From NCBI GenBank assembly GCA_013393545.1, contig JABXHG010000137.1, positions 1-16,048 of the forward strand: a stretch of DNA of 16,048 nucleotides, in the 5' to 3' direction. Position numbers and translations under genes: made by a program. Under the pieces are notes generated by a model. The model searched no databases. It saw nothing but the letters and a program-made list of their open reading frames with translations, and was not told where the DNA came from. The stretch comes from Alteromonadaceae bacterium (GTDB lineage Bacteria; Pseudomonadota; Gammaproteobacteria; Pseudomonadales; Oleiphilaceae). Positions 1 to 8,035 of this stretch are shown here, piece by piece (the stretch's first letter is position 1; the number at the start of each line of letters is the position of its first letter).

Positions 1-433
1 GTTCGGGGAGGATACGTACGTGCGCAGCAGCAGCCGGACTGTTCCGTGCCGTCCGGAACCGAACTGTCAAGGCGCCTCTGCCTTGGCGTGCGATTTCGTT
101 TCGTACCGACCGTCCGTGTGGGACTCCAACGTTACGGATCGGGACCGGGCCGGGCTTGCGGGTCGTTACTCCGATGCCTGGCAGCGCCAGCATCTTTACG
201 ACCCACGCAGCGTTGTTCCTGAGTCCAACATGCCGGCATTCCCGTGGCTGTTCGACAACCGTGTAGATCACCAGAGCATCGAAGCGCGCATGTCGACGCT
301 TCAGACCCTGGGCGTTCCCTACACCGACGAACAGGTAGCCAATGCTGCTGATGAAATTCAGGGCAAATTCGAGATCGAAGCACTGGTCTCTTACCTGCAA
401 CAGCTGGGTACAGTGATTTCAGAGAAACGGTGA
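1..433 (+). CDS. ccoO: CcoO/FixO, cbb3 oxidase monohaem subunit, 3' part
   Basis: This is the C-terminal part of the membrane-anchored monohaem cytochrome c subunit of cbb3 oxidase, which passes electrons towards CcoN. From about position 158 the frame reads GRYSDAWQRQHLYDPRSVVP, then PESNMPAFPWLF and LGVPYTDEQVANA, and ends LGTVISEKR. These are typical CcoO C-terminal sequences, including the Met of the axial-ligand region. The gene runs off the left edge. Upstream of about 157 the same frame stays open but does not look like CcoO: no CxxCH haem motif is present where the family has one followed by SQM and RPFRAETERYG. The DNA still resembles ccoO in patches, suggesting scattered indels. The stop at 431-433 lies 4 bp before ccoQ. 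The identity of the 3' half is secure; the first 150 bases should not be trusted as protein. Confidence 0.88.
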   Translation, partial: FGEDTYVRSSSRTVPCRPEPNCQGASALACDFVSYRPSVWDSNVTDRDRAGLAGRYSDAWQRQHLYDPRSVVPESNMPAFPWLFDNRVDHQSIEARMSTLQTLGVPYTDEQVANAADEIQGKFEIEALVSYLQQLGTVISEKR

Positions 434-437
434 TCCC

Positions 438-623
438 ATGGATATCAATGAGCTACGCGGTGTTCACTCGCTGGTCATAATGGCGATGTTCTTCGGAATC
501 ATCTGGTGGGCCTATAGCGCCCACCGCAAGAAAGCCAATGAGGAGGCAGCCCACCTGCCCTTCGATGACGATGAAGTTGAAAAGCGTACTCTCGAACAGG
601 AAAAAACGGAGAAGAAACAATGA
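438..623 (+). CDS. ccoQ: CcoQ/FixQ, small cbb3 oxidase subunit
   Basis: A 61-residue protein with one membrane helix (about residues 11-27, LVIMAMFFGIIWWAYSA) followed by a basic HRKK stop-transfer and an acidic cytoplasmic tail. This matches CcoQ, the non-catalytic subunit that stabilises the cbb3 complex and the association of CcoP. Size, topology and position between ccoO and ccoP are all as expected. The start ATG at 438 lies 4 bp after the ccoO stop. The gene's own stop overlaps the ccoP start in an ATGA arrangement (620-623), implying translational coupling. The sequence is poorly conserved across the family, so the call relies mainly on context. Confidence 0.9.
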   Translation: MDINELRGVHSLVIMAMFFGIIWWAYSAHRKKANEEAAHLPFDDDEVEKRTLEQEKTEKKQ

Positions 624-1513
624 GTACCTTCTGGAGCATCTGGATCACTGTGATCGTGCTCGGTACTGTTTTCGGCTGCTGGGGGCTGCTTTATGCAACC
701 CGTAAGAGCCAAACAACCGATACCGAAACTGACCGTACCATGGGCCATTCTTTCGATGGCATCGAGGAATACGACAACCCACTGCCCAAGTGGTGGTTTT
801 ATCTGTTCGTGGCAACCTGTGTGTTTGCCCTGGGTTACCTGGCACTGTATCCAGGTCTGGGCAACTACAAGGGCTTGCTGGGCTGGACTTCCACCAATCA
901 GTGGGAAGCCGAAGTTGCGGAAGCGGAAGACAAGTACGGCGAAATCTACGCCCAGTACGGTGACACTCCCATTCCGGAACTGGCCCAGAACGAAGACGCC
1001 ATGAAGATCGGTCAGCGTCTTTTCGCTAACAACTGCTCCGTATGTCACGGCACAGCAGCGCGCGGCCAGGTTGGCTTCCCTAACCTGACAGACGACGACT
1101 GGCTGTGGGGCGGCGAGCCGGACCAGATCCTGCACACCCTGAAGAACGGTCGTAATGGCAACATGCCGGCCAAGGGCGTTATGCCCGGCATGACCAACGA
1201 GCAGGTTGATCAGGTAGTCAATTACGTGCTGAGCTTCAGCGGCCGTGAACAGGACGCAGAAGCAGCTGCAGCCGGCGAAGCCGTGTTTGCCCAGGCATGC
1301 GCGGCCTGCCACGGCCCGGACGGCACGGGTATGACCGCCATGGGTGCACCGAACCTGACCGACAACACCTGGCTGTACGGCTCCACTTATGGCTGGATCA
1401 AGGAAACGGTCATGAATGGTCGCCAGAACCAGATGCCGGCGCAGGACCGCCTGTTGTCGGAAGACCAGATCCAGATTGTTGCAGCTTACGTTTACAGCTT
1501 GTCCAACGATTAA
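620..1513 (+). CDS. ccoP: CcoP/FixP, cbb3 oxidase dihaem subunit
   Basis: A 297-residue dihaem c-type cytochrome that accepts electrons from periplasmic donors and passes them to CcoO. Two CxxCH motifs are visible: CSVCH at residues 139-143 and CAACH at 227-231. Downstream methionine motifs (NMPAKGVMPGM, NQMPAQ) would supply axial ligands. Two membrane helices lie near residues 4-25 and 57-76, the two-helix form known from Pseudomonas-type CcoP rather than the single-helix form of other groups. The length is normal. Its ATG overlaps the ccoQ stop. It is the last structural gene of the oxidase operon and is followed seven bases later by a strong hairpin. Confidence 0.97.
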   Translation: MSTFWSIWITVIVLGTVFGCWGLLYATRKSQTTDTETDRTMGHSFDGIEEYDNPLPKWWFYLFVATCVFALGYLALYPGLGNYKGLLGWTSTNQWEAEVAEAEDKYGEIYAQYGDTPIPELAQNEDAMKIGQRLFANNCSVCHGTAARGQVGFPNLTDDDWLWGGEPDQILHTLKNGRNGNMPAKGVMPGMTNEQVDQVVNYVLSFSGREQDAEAAAAGEAVFAQACAACHGPDGTGMTAMGAPNLTDNTWLYGSTYGWIKETVMNGRQNQMPAQDRLLSEDQIQIVAAYVYSLSND

Positions 1514-1520
1514 CGGATCA

Positions 1521-1550
1521 GACCCGGCCGGAGTACAATCCGGCCCGGTC
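1521..1550 (+). terminator. Terminator-like hairpin after ccoP
   Basis: Two 12-base arms (1521-1532 and 1539-1550) pair with a single C-C mismatch around a 6-base loop. The stem is very GC-rich and starts 7 bases after the ccoP stop. It is followed by TTCTC rather than a clean T tract, so termination may be partial, allowing some read-through into ccoG. Confidence 0.6.
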
Positions 1551-1585
1551 TTCTCAACCCTGTATCTGCCCTTGCGGGTGCAGGC

Positions 1586-1598
1586 TTGAGGGGATCAA
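1586..1598 (+). promoter_or_regulatory. Imperfect Anr/FNR-like palindrome upstream of ccoG
   Basis: The sequence CTTGA-GGGGA-TCAAG is a clean palindrome between the ccoP hairpin and ccoG. The FNR/Anr consensus is TTGA-N6-TCAA; here the spacer is N5, one base short. The position, about 50 bp before the ccoG start, is right for oxygen-responsive control of the assembly genes. The wrong spacing means it may be degenerate, non-functional, or affected by a sequencing deletion. No convincing -10 follows at the ideal distance. Confidence 0.3.
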
Positions 1599-1649
1599 GC
1601 AGACCCACCGAGGCCCGCTCCCAGCATTACCACTCTCCGGGAGGTACCC

Positions 1650-3083
1650 ATGAGCAAAGAGATACCGGTCAAGCAAGTTGATCCGGCTTCCGATCCTTCC
1701 AACAATAAAAAACAGACAGAAACCGTCGATCTTTACGCCAGCCGAAAGAAAATCTACGTCAAGGAAGTCAAAGGCTTTTTCCAGCGCATTCGGAATATCA
1801 GCCTCATGGTGCTCATGGGCATGTATTTCCTGTTCGTCTGGCTGACGCTGGATGGCCAGCCACTGATCCATTTTGATCTGCCGGCACGGGAATTCCACCT
1901 GTATGGAATAACCTTCTTTCCGAAGGACTTCTTCCTGCTTTCGGGCATGCTGATTATTTCCGCCTTTGGTCTGTTCTTCATCACCACCCTGTTTGGCAGG
2001 GTATGGTGTGGCTATACCTGCCCGCAAACGGTCTGGACCTTCGTCTACATGTGGATCGAGGAAAAAGTCGAGGGCAGCCGCAACAAGCGCATGAAGCTCG
2101 ACAAAGGCCCGAATAACCGCGAGAAGATCACCAAGAAATCCATAAAACATGCGCTCTGGCTGTTTGTTGCCCTGGCAACCGGCCTGACCTTTGTGGGTTA
2201 CTTCTACCCGATCCGGGAACTGATTGTTGACCTGTTCACACTGCAGGCTAATGGCTGGGCCTACTTCTGGGTCGCATTCTTCACTGTCGCCACGTATCTG
2301 AACGCGGGCTGGATGCGCGAACAGGTTTGTCTGTACATGTGCCCGTATGCGCGTTTCCAGTCAGTGATGTTCGACCCCAACACCCGCATCGTTTCCTACG
2401 ATCCGAACCGGGGCGAGCCACGGGGGCGCCGCAAGAAAGGCGTTGATCCGGCTGAACTGGGGCTGGGCGATTGCATCGATTGCGAACAATGTGTTCAGGT
2501 TTGCCCGACCGGCATCGATATTCGCGACGGACTGCAGTATGAATGCATTGGCTGCGCCCTGTGCATCGATGCCTGCGACCAGGTCATGGACAAAATGGAA
2601 TACCCGCGCGGCTTGATCCGATACACCACCGAAAACGAGCTGGAGGGCAAAACCTCGAAGCTGCTGCGGCCGAGAACCTTTGGCTATGGCGCGGTTTTGC
2701 TGGCCATGATTTTCGCGGTTATCTATATCATCGCCAACCGGGTACCGGCGCAGATGGACGTATTGCGCGACCGGGGTGCCCTGTTCAGCTTCAACGGCCA
2801 GGGCAACGTGGAAAACTCCTACACGGTGAAAATCCAAAACATGTCGGAAGTACCGCAGACCTTTGCTCTGTCTATTCAGGGTCTGGACGGCATGCGCATC
2901 ATCACCGACACCACTGTTACCGTGGACAGTGGCGAAAACCGCTCTCTGCCAACGGTAGTCGATGTATCTCCGGAGATGATCCAAGAGACCAACAACGATA
3001 TCCTGTTCCGGGCCGAGTCTCAGACAGATTCTTCGCTGATTCTTGAAACCGAAAGCCGGTTCGTCGGTCCAAGGCCGCGTTGA
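1650..3083 (+). CDS. ccoG: CcoG/FixG/RdxA, membrane polyferredoxin for cbb3 assembly
   Basis: A 477-residue membrane protein. CcoG is reported to act in copper handling for cbb3 oxidase biogenesis, with a role in Cu(II) reduction. Membrane helices are seen near residues 48-70, 85-112, 166-187, 204-222 and 346-366. Two ferredoxin clusters follow: Cys 275, 278, 281 and 285 (CIDCEQCVQVCP), and Cys 299, 302, 305 and 309 (CIGCALCIDACD). Two further conserved pairs, in VWCGYTCPQTVW and CLYMCPYARF, sit at helix ends. The C-terminal ~100 residues form the FixG-type Ig-like periplasmic domain. The start at 1650 has a strong GGAGG ribosome site 5 bases upstream. It begins the assembly-gene block ccoGHIS and may have its own promoter. 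Confidence 0.96.
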   Translation: MSKEIPVKQVDPASDPSNNKKQTETVDLYASRKKIYVKEVKGFFQRIRNISLMVLMGMYFLFVWLTLDGQPLIHFDLPAREFHLYGITFFPKDFFLLSGMLIISAFGLFFITTLFGRVWCGYTCPQTVWTFVYMWIEEKVEGSRNKRMKLDKGPNNREKITKKSIKHALWLFVALATGLTFVGYFYPIRELIVDLFTLQANGWAYFWVAFFTVATYLNAGWMREQVCLYMCPYARFQSVMFDPNTRIVSYDPNRGEPRGRRKKGVDPAELGLGDCIDCEQCVQVCPTGIDIRDGLQYECIGCALCIDACDQVMDKMEYPRGLIRYTTENELEGKTSKLLRPRTFGYGAVLLAMIFAVIYIIANRVPAQMDVLRDRGALFSFNGQGNVENSYTVKIQNMSEVPQTFALSIQGLDGMRIITDTTVTVDSGENRSLPTVVDVSPEMIQETNNDILFRAESQTDSSLILETESRFVGPRPR

Positions 3084-3116
3084 AGTCTTTTGCACACTGA
3101 TCGAGATTGAATTGTA

Positions 3117-3635
3117 ATGAGTGAAAACGAAGTAATTGCCCCCTGGTATCGCCAACCCTGGCTATGGTTCCTGCTGGCCTTTCCGCTGGCGGCCATTACC
3201 TGGGGTCTGGGTGTGCTGGTGTTTGCCTCCAGCCTCGATACCTCCATGGTAACCGACGACTATTCCAAAGAAGGTCGCGGCATCAACATGTCGATTGCCC
3301 GCGACCAAAAGGCTCGCGACCTGGGCGTTGCCGGTTCACTGGACATGAGCGGCCGCTCTGCCGAGCTGTCACTGGAAACGAACGACGGCGCAGCCGACTT
3401 CCCTTACCTGGTGCTGAATCTGTATCACCCGACCCACTCAGATCAGGATCGAGTGGTCCAGTTCCAGCAGCGGAGCAATGGGGAATACGTTGGGCAAATT
3501 CAGCAGGAGCTGGAGGGTCGCTGGTATTATGACCTGCAAGGCCCAACCAACGAGTGGCGCGTGAAAGGTGAGTTACGCCTGCCGACCAGCGACAACATTG
3601 CAATCAGAGCTGAAGAAGATACCTCTCAAGGGTGA
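3117..3635 (+). CDS. ccoH: CcoH/FixH, cbb3 oxidase assembly protein
   Basis: A 172-residue FixH-family protein with one N-terminal membrane helix (about residues 14-37, following the motif APWYRQPWLWF) and a periplasmic beta-rich domain that includes YLVLNLYHPTHSDQDR and WYYDLQG. CcoH is a cbb3 assembly factor that stays associated with the oxidase. It follows ccoG by 33 bp. The stop overlaps the ccoI GTG start in a GTGA arrangement (3632-3635), so ccoI translation is probably coupled to it. The ribosome-binding site ahead of its own ATG is weak. The family is sequence-divergent; the call rests on helix placement, the conserved W-rich start and gene order. Confidence 0.9.
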   Translation: MSENEVIAPWYRQPWLWFLLAFPLAAITWGLGVLVFASSLDTSMVTDDYSKEGRGINMSIARDQKARDLGVAGSLDMSGRSAELSLETNDGAADFPYLVLNLYHPTHSDQDRVVQFQQRSNGEYVGQIQQELEGRWYYDLQGPTNEWRVKGELRLPTSDNIAIRAEEDTSQG

Positions 3636-6079
3636 ACGATCTACGCTGTTTCCATTGCGGGGAGCCAGCGGAAGGCGATCCCCCCATCACTCTGGAGCTT
3701 GACGGACAACAGCACCACTTCTGCTGCCAAGGCTGCAAAGCGGTCTGTCAGACCATCCGCCAGGAAGGCCTGACCGGGTTCTACGACTTTCGCACAGAAC
3801 CCGCCGTTACCCCCAGGGAACTGAATCGCTCCGAGCTCGAACGTATTCGCGAGCTGGACCATCCTCTGGTCCAGCAATCATTTGTAGTGCCCGTTAAAGG
3901 CGGTGAAGAAGCGCAATTATTGATTGGTGGCATTACCTGCGCCGCTTGTATCTGGCTGCTTGAAAACCACATGAAGCAGCAACCAGGCGTTCTCAACTTC
4001 ACCGTCAACCACACTACTCAGCGTGCCCGACTGGTGTGGGCAAAAGATCAGGCACGCCTCAGTGATTTGCTGATTGCCATCCATCAGCTTGGCTATACGG
4101 CCCGCCCCTACCAGGCCGATGAAGCGGAACAGGCCCTGAAAGCCGAACACCGCTCGATGCTGATTCGTTTGGCGGTGGCTGGCATTGGCTCATTCCAGAG
4201 CATGATGCTGGCATTCCCGCTGTATTTTGAACTGATTAATGATCTGTCTGATCAGTTTATCCTGTTCTTCCGGTGGTTCAGCCTGTTGGTGGCCACCCCC
4301 GTGGTGCTCTACAGCGCCCGGCCATTTTTCCGCAACGCCCTGCGAGACATCAGTTCGCGCCAGTTCACCATGGATCTGCCCGTGGCCATCGCCATCGGTA
4401 TCGCCTATGTGGCCAGTGTCTGGGTGACGGTCGTTGGTGGCGACGAAGTCTATTTCGAGTCCGTGTGCATGTTCACTTTCTTCCTGTTGCTGGGCCGCTA
4501 CGTGGAAGTCCAGGCCCGTTATCGGGCCGGGCTTACAGGCAATGCACTGGCCGGTTTCCAGCCCTCGGTGGCATCTCTGATGCGCGACGGTGAAACCGAT
4601 ATCGTCCCAATCCACAACATCAGGCCCGGCGATATTGTCCGGGTTCGCCCGGGTGAAACCCTGCCCGTGGACGGGGAAATCATATCCGGCGAATCGACGC
4701 TCAATGAGGCGGCGCTGACCGGAGAATACCTGCCGGAAACCCGCCGCCCCGGCGACACCGTCCATGCCGGCAGTGTGAACGGCGAAAACCCGCTGAGCGT
4801 GCGCGTGGTACGCGCCGGCGCCCAAACCCGGCTGTCGGGCATACTGCGGGTACTGGATCGGGTGCAGTCGGAGAAGCCTCCTGTCGCCCGTCTGGCTGAT
4901 CGTATCGCCGGCAAATTCATCAAGCAGGTACTGATTCTGGCGCCCATCGTCTGGGGCGGCTGGTGGCTGGCCGGAGCGGAAAATGCCTTCGACATTGCCC
5001 TTGCCGTGCTGGTGGTGACCTGCCCCTGCGCCCTGTCCCTGGCTACACCCACTGCCATTACCGCGGCCACCGTGCGGCTGCGCAAACTCGGTTTTCTGCC
5101 CACCCGAGGCCATACGCTGGAGTCCATGAAAACCATCGACACGGTGGTGTTCGACAAAACCGGCACCCTCACCCGGGGCGAGCTCTCATTAACCGACATT
5201 CTCACCTTCGACGGTCAGGACACGGAAACCTGCAAAAAAATCGCGGCCGGCCTGGAAAAACACTCGGAACACCCCATTGCCAAAGTCTTTCACCAGCGGC
5301 CTTCGGTCACCGTGACTGACGTCACCAATCATCTGGGCGGAGGCCTGTCCGGCAAGCTGGACGGACAAAACGTCTATATTGGACATAAGGCCTTTGTCGC
5401 CGGCCACACCGATGTACCGCCGCCCGACACCGGACACACTCCCGGTATGGAAATCTGGCTGGCGAATGACCATCAATGGCTGGCCAGCTTCCGCCTGGAT
5501 GACCAGGTTCGGGACGACGCCGCCGAAGCGGTCAGCGCGCTGCAGGCAGCCGGACTGCAAACCATTCTGCTCAGCGGCGATCGCTCCGGGCATGTGCAGC
5601 AGGTGGCGGAGCAGCTGGGAATTGATCGAGCCATTGGCGAAGCCTCGCCCGAACAGAAACTCGAGGTGCTGGAGGAGTTGCGTAACCAGGGCCATCAGGT
5701 GATGATGGTGGGCGACGGGCTGAACGATTTACCATCCATGGCGGGTGCGGGTATATCAGTCGCGATGGGCACTGCCGCCGATCTGACCCAGCTCAAGGCC
5801 GACGCCGTGCTACTCAATGGCCAGCTGATGCAATTGCTCGAAGCGATGAAAACCAGCCGGCAAACCCGGGACATTATCCGCCAGAACATGGCCTGGGCAC
5901 TGGTGTATAACCTGCTCGCCCTGCCCCTGGCCGCCGCCGGTTTCGTCACTCCGTGGCTGGCTGCCATCGGCATGTCTGCCAGCTCACTCATTGTGGTGCT
6001 CAATGCGCTGCGCCTCAGCAAAATGCCTGGCAGGAGCCATTCCCTGCAGGCAGCACAAACACCTGCAACCGTAGCCTGA
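3632..6079 (+). CDS. ccoI: CcoI/FixI, copper-exporting P1B-type ATPase for cbb3 oxidase
   Basis: An 815-residue heavy-metal P-type ATPase of the CopA2/FixI class, which moves Cu(I) across the inner membrane for insertion into CcoN. The N-terminus carries an extra cysteine-rich region (CFHCG at residues 6-10, CCQGCKAVC at about 32-40) and then a metal-binding domain with the motif GITCAAC (Cys near 103 and 106). The catalytic features are all present: TGE (363-365) in the actuator domain, the CPC transport motif (464-466), phosphorylated Asp 508 in DKTGTLT, SEHP (545-548) in the nucleotide domain, and GDGLND (694-699). Eight membrane helices are expected. The start is GTG, overlapping the ccoH stop. 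It appears intact. Confidence 0.97.
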   Translation: MNDLRCFHCGEPAEGDPPITLELDGQQHHFCCQGCKAVCQTIRQEGLTGFYDFRTEPAVTPRELNRSELERIRELDHPLVQQSFVVPVKGGEEAQLLIGGITCAACIWLLENHMKQQPGVLNFTVNHTTQRARLVWAKDQARLSDLLIAIHQLGYTARPYQADEAEQALKAEHRSMLIRLAVAGIGSFQSMMLAFPLYFELINDLSDQFILFFRWFSLLVATPVVLYSARPFFRNALRDISSRQFTMDLPVAIAIGIAYVASVWVTVVGGDEVYFESVCMFTFFLLLGRYVEVQARYRAGLTGNALAGFQPSVASLMRDGETDIVPIHNIRPGDIVRVRPGETLPVDGEIISGESTLNEAALTGEYLPETRRPGDTVHAGSVNGENPLSVRVVRAGAQTRLSGILRVLDRVQSEKPPVARLADRIAGKFIKQVLILAPIVWGGWWLAGAENAFDIALAVLVVTCPCALSLATPTAITAATVRLRKLGFLPTRGHTLESMKTIDTVVFDKTGTLTRGELSLTDILTFDGQDTETCKKIAAGLEKHSEHPIAKVFHQRPSVTVTDVTNHLGGGLSGKLDGQNVYIGHKAFVAGHTDVPPPDTGHTPGMEIWLANDHQWLASFRLDDQVRDDAAEAVSALQAAGLQTILLSGDRSGHVQQVAEQLGIDRAIGEASPEQKLEVLEELRNQGHQVMMVGDGLNDLPSMAGAGISVAMGTAADLTQLKADAVLLNGQLMQLLEAMKTSRQTRDIIRQNMAWALVYNLLALPLAAAGFVTPWLAAIGMSASSLIVVLNALRLSKMPGRSHSLQAAQTPATVA

Positions 6080-6110
6080 CCCCCAACCACTCTGTCTTTG
6101 AGGAGGTAGC

Positions 6111-6350
6111 GTGAAAATCGTTTTTGTACTGGTTCCCCTGATGCTGATTCTGGTCGCATTCGGGTTGGTTCTTTTTTCCTGGGCGGTTCGCAATGGCCAG
6201 TACGACGACCTGGACGGCCCGGCCCATCGCATCCTGTACGACGACGACAAGGACATGATTCCGGACGAGGCCCGCACCGATAAAAAAGAAAAGACCGACC
6301 AGGAAACGGCCGAACACTACGAAGAAAAAGATTCCTCCGACAAGAGCTGA
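6111..6350 (+). CDS. ccoS: CcoS/FixS, small cbb3 maturation protein
   Basis: A 79-residue protein with one N-terminal helix (about residues 3-25), then WAVRNGQYDDLDGPAHRILYDDD, the signature of CcoS, and a highly charged tail. CcoS is needed for haem and copper incorporation into the catalytic subunit. The GTG start at 6111 is supported by an AGGAGG ribosome site at 6101-6106, 4 bases upstream. The tail beyond about residue 45 is rich in Lys, Glu and Asp and longer than in many homologues. It lies between ccoI (31 bp gap) and the TauE/SafE gene (6 bp gap), so all are probably on one transcript. Confidence 0.95.
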   Translation: MKIVFVLVPLMLILVAFGLVLFSWAVRNGQYDDLDGPAHRILYDDDKDMIPDEARTDKKEKTDQETAEHYEEKDSSDKS

Positions 6351-6356
6351 CAGGCC

Positions 6357-7046
6357 GTGCAACCAGAGCTTTACCTTAGTTATTCGAGCGCCTTTGTCAT
6401 CGGGCTGCTGGGCAGCACCCATTGCCTGGGCATGTGCGGTGGTATCAGTGCGTCTCTGTCCATGGCACTGCCTGTGGGCAAGGGATTTCGTTTTCGTCAG
6501 AGTTTGCTGCTGCTGGGTTTCAACCTCGGGCGCATCGCCAGTTATGCGCTGATTGCAGCCCTGGTGGCACTGGTCAGTACCAGCGCGGCCCAGCATTCAA
6601 AGGTTGCCGGCATGGCCCTGATGACACTGGCCGGGCTATTACTGATTGTTATGGGGCTATCCATGGGGCAGTGGTGGCAGGGAATCCGGTTTGTCGAAAA
6701 GGTGGGGACACCCATATGGCGGCGGCTATCGCCACTCACCAGGGGGCTGCTGCCGGTTAATCATCTCTGGCAGGCACTGGCCCTGGGGGGGCTATGGGGC
6801 TGGCTGCCATGTGGGCTGGTTTACAGCACTTTGGGCTGGGCGGCTCTGCAGCCTACCGTGCCGTCCGCTGCGCTGACCATGGTGTTTTTCGGGCTGGGCA
6901 CCCTGCCCTCCATGCTCGCCACCGGCTATGCCGCCAACTGGATTCGCGATCTGAAAAGCAACCAGAGTTTTCGCAAACTCAGCGGCATTCTGCTCATTCT
7001 GTTTGGCCTGTGGACACTGCCGATCCAGGCCATTTTCATGGCCTGA
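6357..7046 (+). CDS. TauE/SafE (DsbD_2-like) small membrane protein
   Basis: A 229-residue polytopic membrane protein with about six helices. The first helix contains GLLGSTHCLGMCGG, and a second cysteine motif WGWLPCGLVYSTLGW occurs in the second half near residues 146-160. This duplicated Cys-containing helix pattern belongs to the cytochrome c biogenesis transmembrane (DsbD_2/UreH-like) group, usually annotated as sulfite exporter TauE/SafE family. Substrate transport by this subgroup is unproven. Its place directly after ccoS (6 bp gap, GTG start) suggests a role in metal or thiol handling during cbb3 maturation; this is inference from position. The start is chosen because it immediately precedes the first helix and fits the operon spacing; the ribosome site (ACAGG) is modest. 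Confidence 0.85.
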   Translation: MQPELYLSYSSAFVIGLLGSTHCLGMCGGISASLSMALPVGKGFRFRQSLLLLGFNLGRIASYALIAALVALVSTSAAQHSKVAGMALMTLAGLLLIVMGLSMGQWWQGIRFVEKVGTPIWRRLSPLTRGLLPVNHLWQALALGGLWGWLPCGLVYSTLGWAALQPTVPSAALTMVFFGLGTLPSMLATGYAANWIRDLKSNQSFRKLSGILLILFGLWTLPIQAIFMA

Positions 7047-7062
7047 GCAGGGCTCGCCCGGT

Positions 7063-7962
7063 TCAGATGTTCAATACATCCAGGCGCCCGAAATCAGGCG
7101 CCGCTTCGGCGGATTGCACCACGGCCTGACGCTTTCCGCCCAGGCGCTTGCCCTCTTTGAAATCATACAGATCCGGGTCCGCCAGGTGCGATGGCTCCAC
7201 ATTACAGATAGCCTTGAACATGGTTTCCAGGCGCCCCGGATGCTGTTTATCCCAAGTCTGGAACATGTCCTTGATAACCTGACGCTGCAGATTCTCCTGC
7301 GAGCCACACAGGTTGCAGGGAATAATCGGGAATTCACGCAAGGCCGCATAGCGGGCAATGTCTTTTTCCCGGGCATAAGCCAGCGGGCGAATCACCGTGT
7401 TCCGGCCGTCATCGCTGTGCAGCACCGGCGGCATGGTTTTGAGTTTGCCGCCGTAAAACATGTTCAGAAACAGGGTCTCCAGCAGATCATCGCGATGGTG
7501 GCCCAGGGCGATTTTGGTGACCCCGTGTTCCTCGGCGAAGTTGTACAGGATACCCCGGCGCAGGCGCGAGCACAGGCCGCAGGTGGTCTTGCCCTCGGGC
7601 ACCTTTTCCTTGACGATGCTGTAGGTGTCCTTTTCGATGATGTGGTATTCGATTCCCATCGAGGCGAGATAGTCCGGCAGCACTTCTTCGGGAAACCCGG
7701 GCTGTTTCTGGTCCAGGTTTACCGCGATTACCTCGAAATCCACCGGCGCACTTTTTTGCAGGTTCAGCAGGATGTCCAGCATGGCGTAGGAATCCTTGCC
7801 GCCAGACAAACAACACATCACCTTGTCGCCGGCCTCGATCATGGAGAAATCGGCGATGGCCTGCCCGACATCCCGGCGCAGGCGCTTCTGCAGTTTATTC
7901 AACTCCAGTTGCTGGCGGCGGTCCTGGTCGGATTGTGGCGTGGCTTCGGCATTGGCTGTCAT
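7063..7962 (-). CDS. ttcA: TtcA, tRNA 2-thiocytidine(32) synthetase
   Basis: A 299-residue ATP-pyrophosphatase that thiolates C32 of certain tRNAs using a [4Fe-4S] cluster. The PP-loop SGGKDS is at residues 53-58. Two CxxC pairs (CGLC at 128-131, CNLC at 216-219) are the cluster-binding cysteines. The GHHRDD motif near 154-159 and the [19 protein letters not shown] segment are typical of TtcA rather than TilS. The frame can be extended to a TTG at 8007, but the first 15 residues ([15 protein letters not shown]) do not resemble the family and a -10 sequence covers that region. The ATG at 7962 is therefore preferred; an AGGAG lies 13 bases upstream of it. It converges on the cbb3 block with a 16 bp gap. 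Confidence 0.96.
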   Translation of the reverse strand: MTANAEATPQSDQDRRQQLELNKLQKRLRRDVGQAIADFSMIEAGDKVMCCLSGGKDSYAMLDILLNLQKSAPVDFEVIAVNLDQKQPGFPEEVLPDYLASMGIEYHIIEKDTYSIVKEKVPEGKTTCGLCSRLRRGILYNFAEEHGVTKIALGHHRDDLLETLFLNMFYGGKLKTMPPVLHSDDGRNTVIRPLAYAREKDIARYAALREFPIIPCNLCGSQENLQRQVIKDMFQTWDKQHPGRLETMFKAICNVEPSHLADPDLYDFKEGKRLGGKRQAVVQSAEAAPDFGRLDVLNI

Positions 7963-8006
7963 TGCTGGCGCTCGGCTCCTGCATGCATAGAGAATTCGGA
8001 CCGGCA

Positions 8007-8035
8007 ATTATACGCGGGCAAATCGCCCGTGCACA
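8007..8035 (-). promoter_or_regulatory. Probable ttcA promoter with an inverted repeat in its spacer
   Basis: On the minus strand a perfect TATAAT lies at 8007-8012, about 45 bp upstream of the ttcA ATG. At 17 bp spacing the -35 (8030-8035, TGTGCA) is weak. The spacer contains the inverted repeat CGGGC-AAATC-GCCCG (8015-8029), which nearly fills it and could bind a regulator. The strong -10 is observed directly; control is inferred. Confidence 0.5.

Noticed and set aside
4190..5113. A 307-codon open frame on the - strand inside ccoI
   Set aside because: ccoI is clearly the real gene. The reverse frame is Gly/Gln/His-rich and has no ribosome site or family features.
7047..7062. Short GGG-CTCG-CCC hairpin between the TauE/SafE gene and ttcA as a bidirectional terminator
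   Set aside because: The stem is only three base pairs and no T tract follows in either direction.
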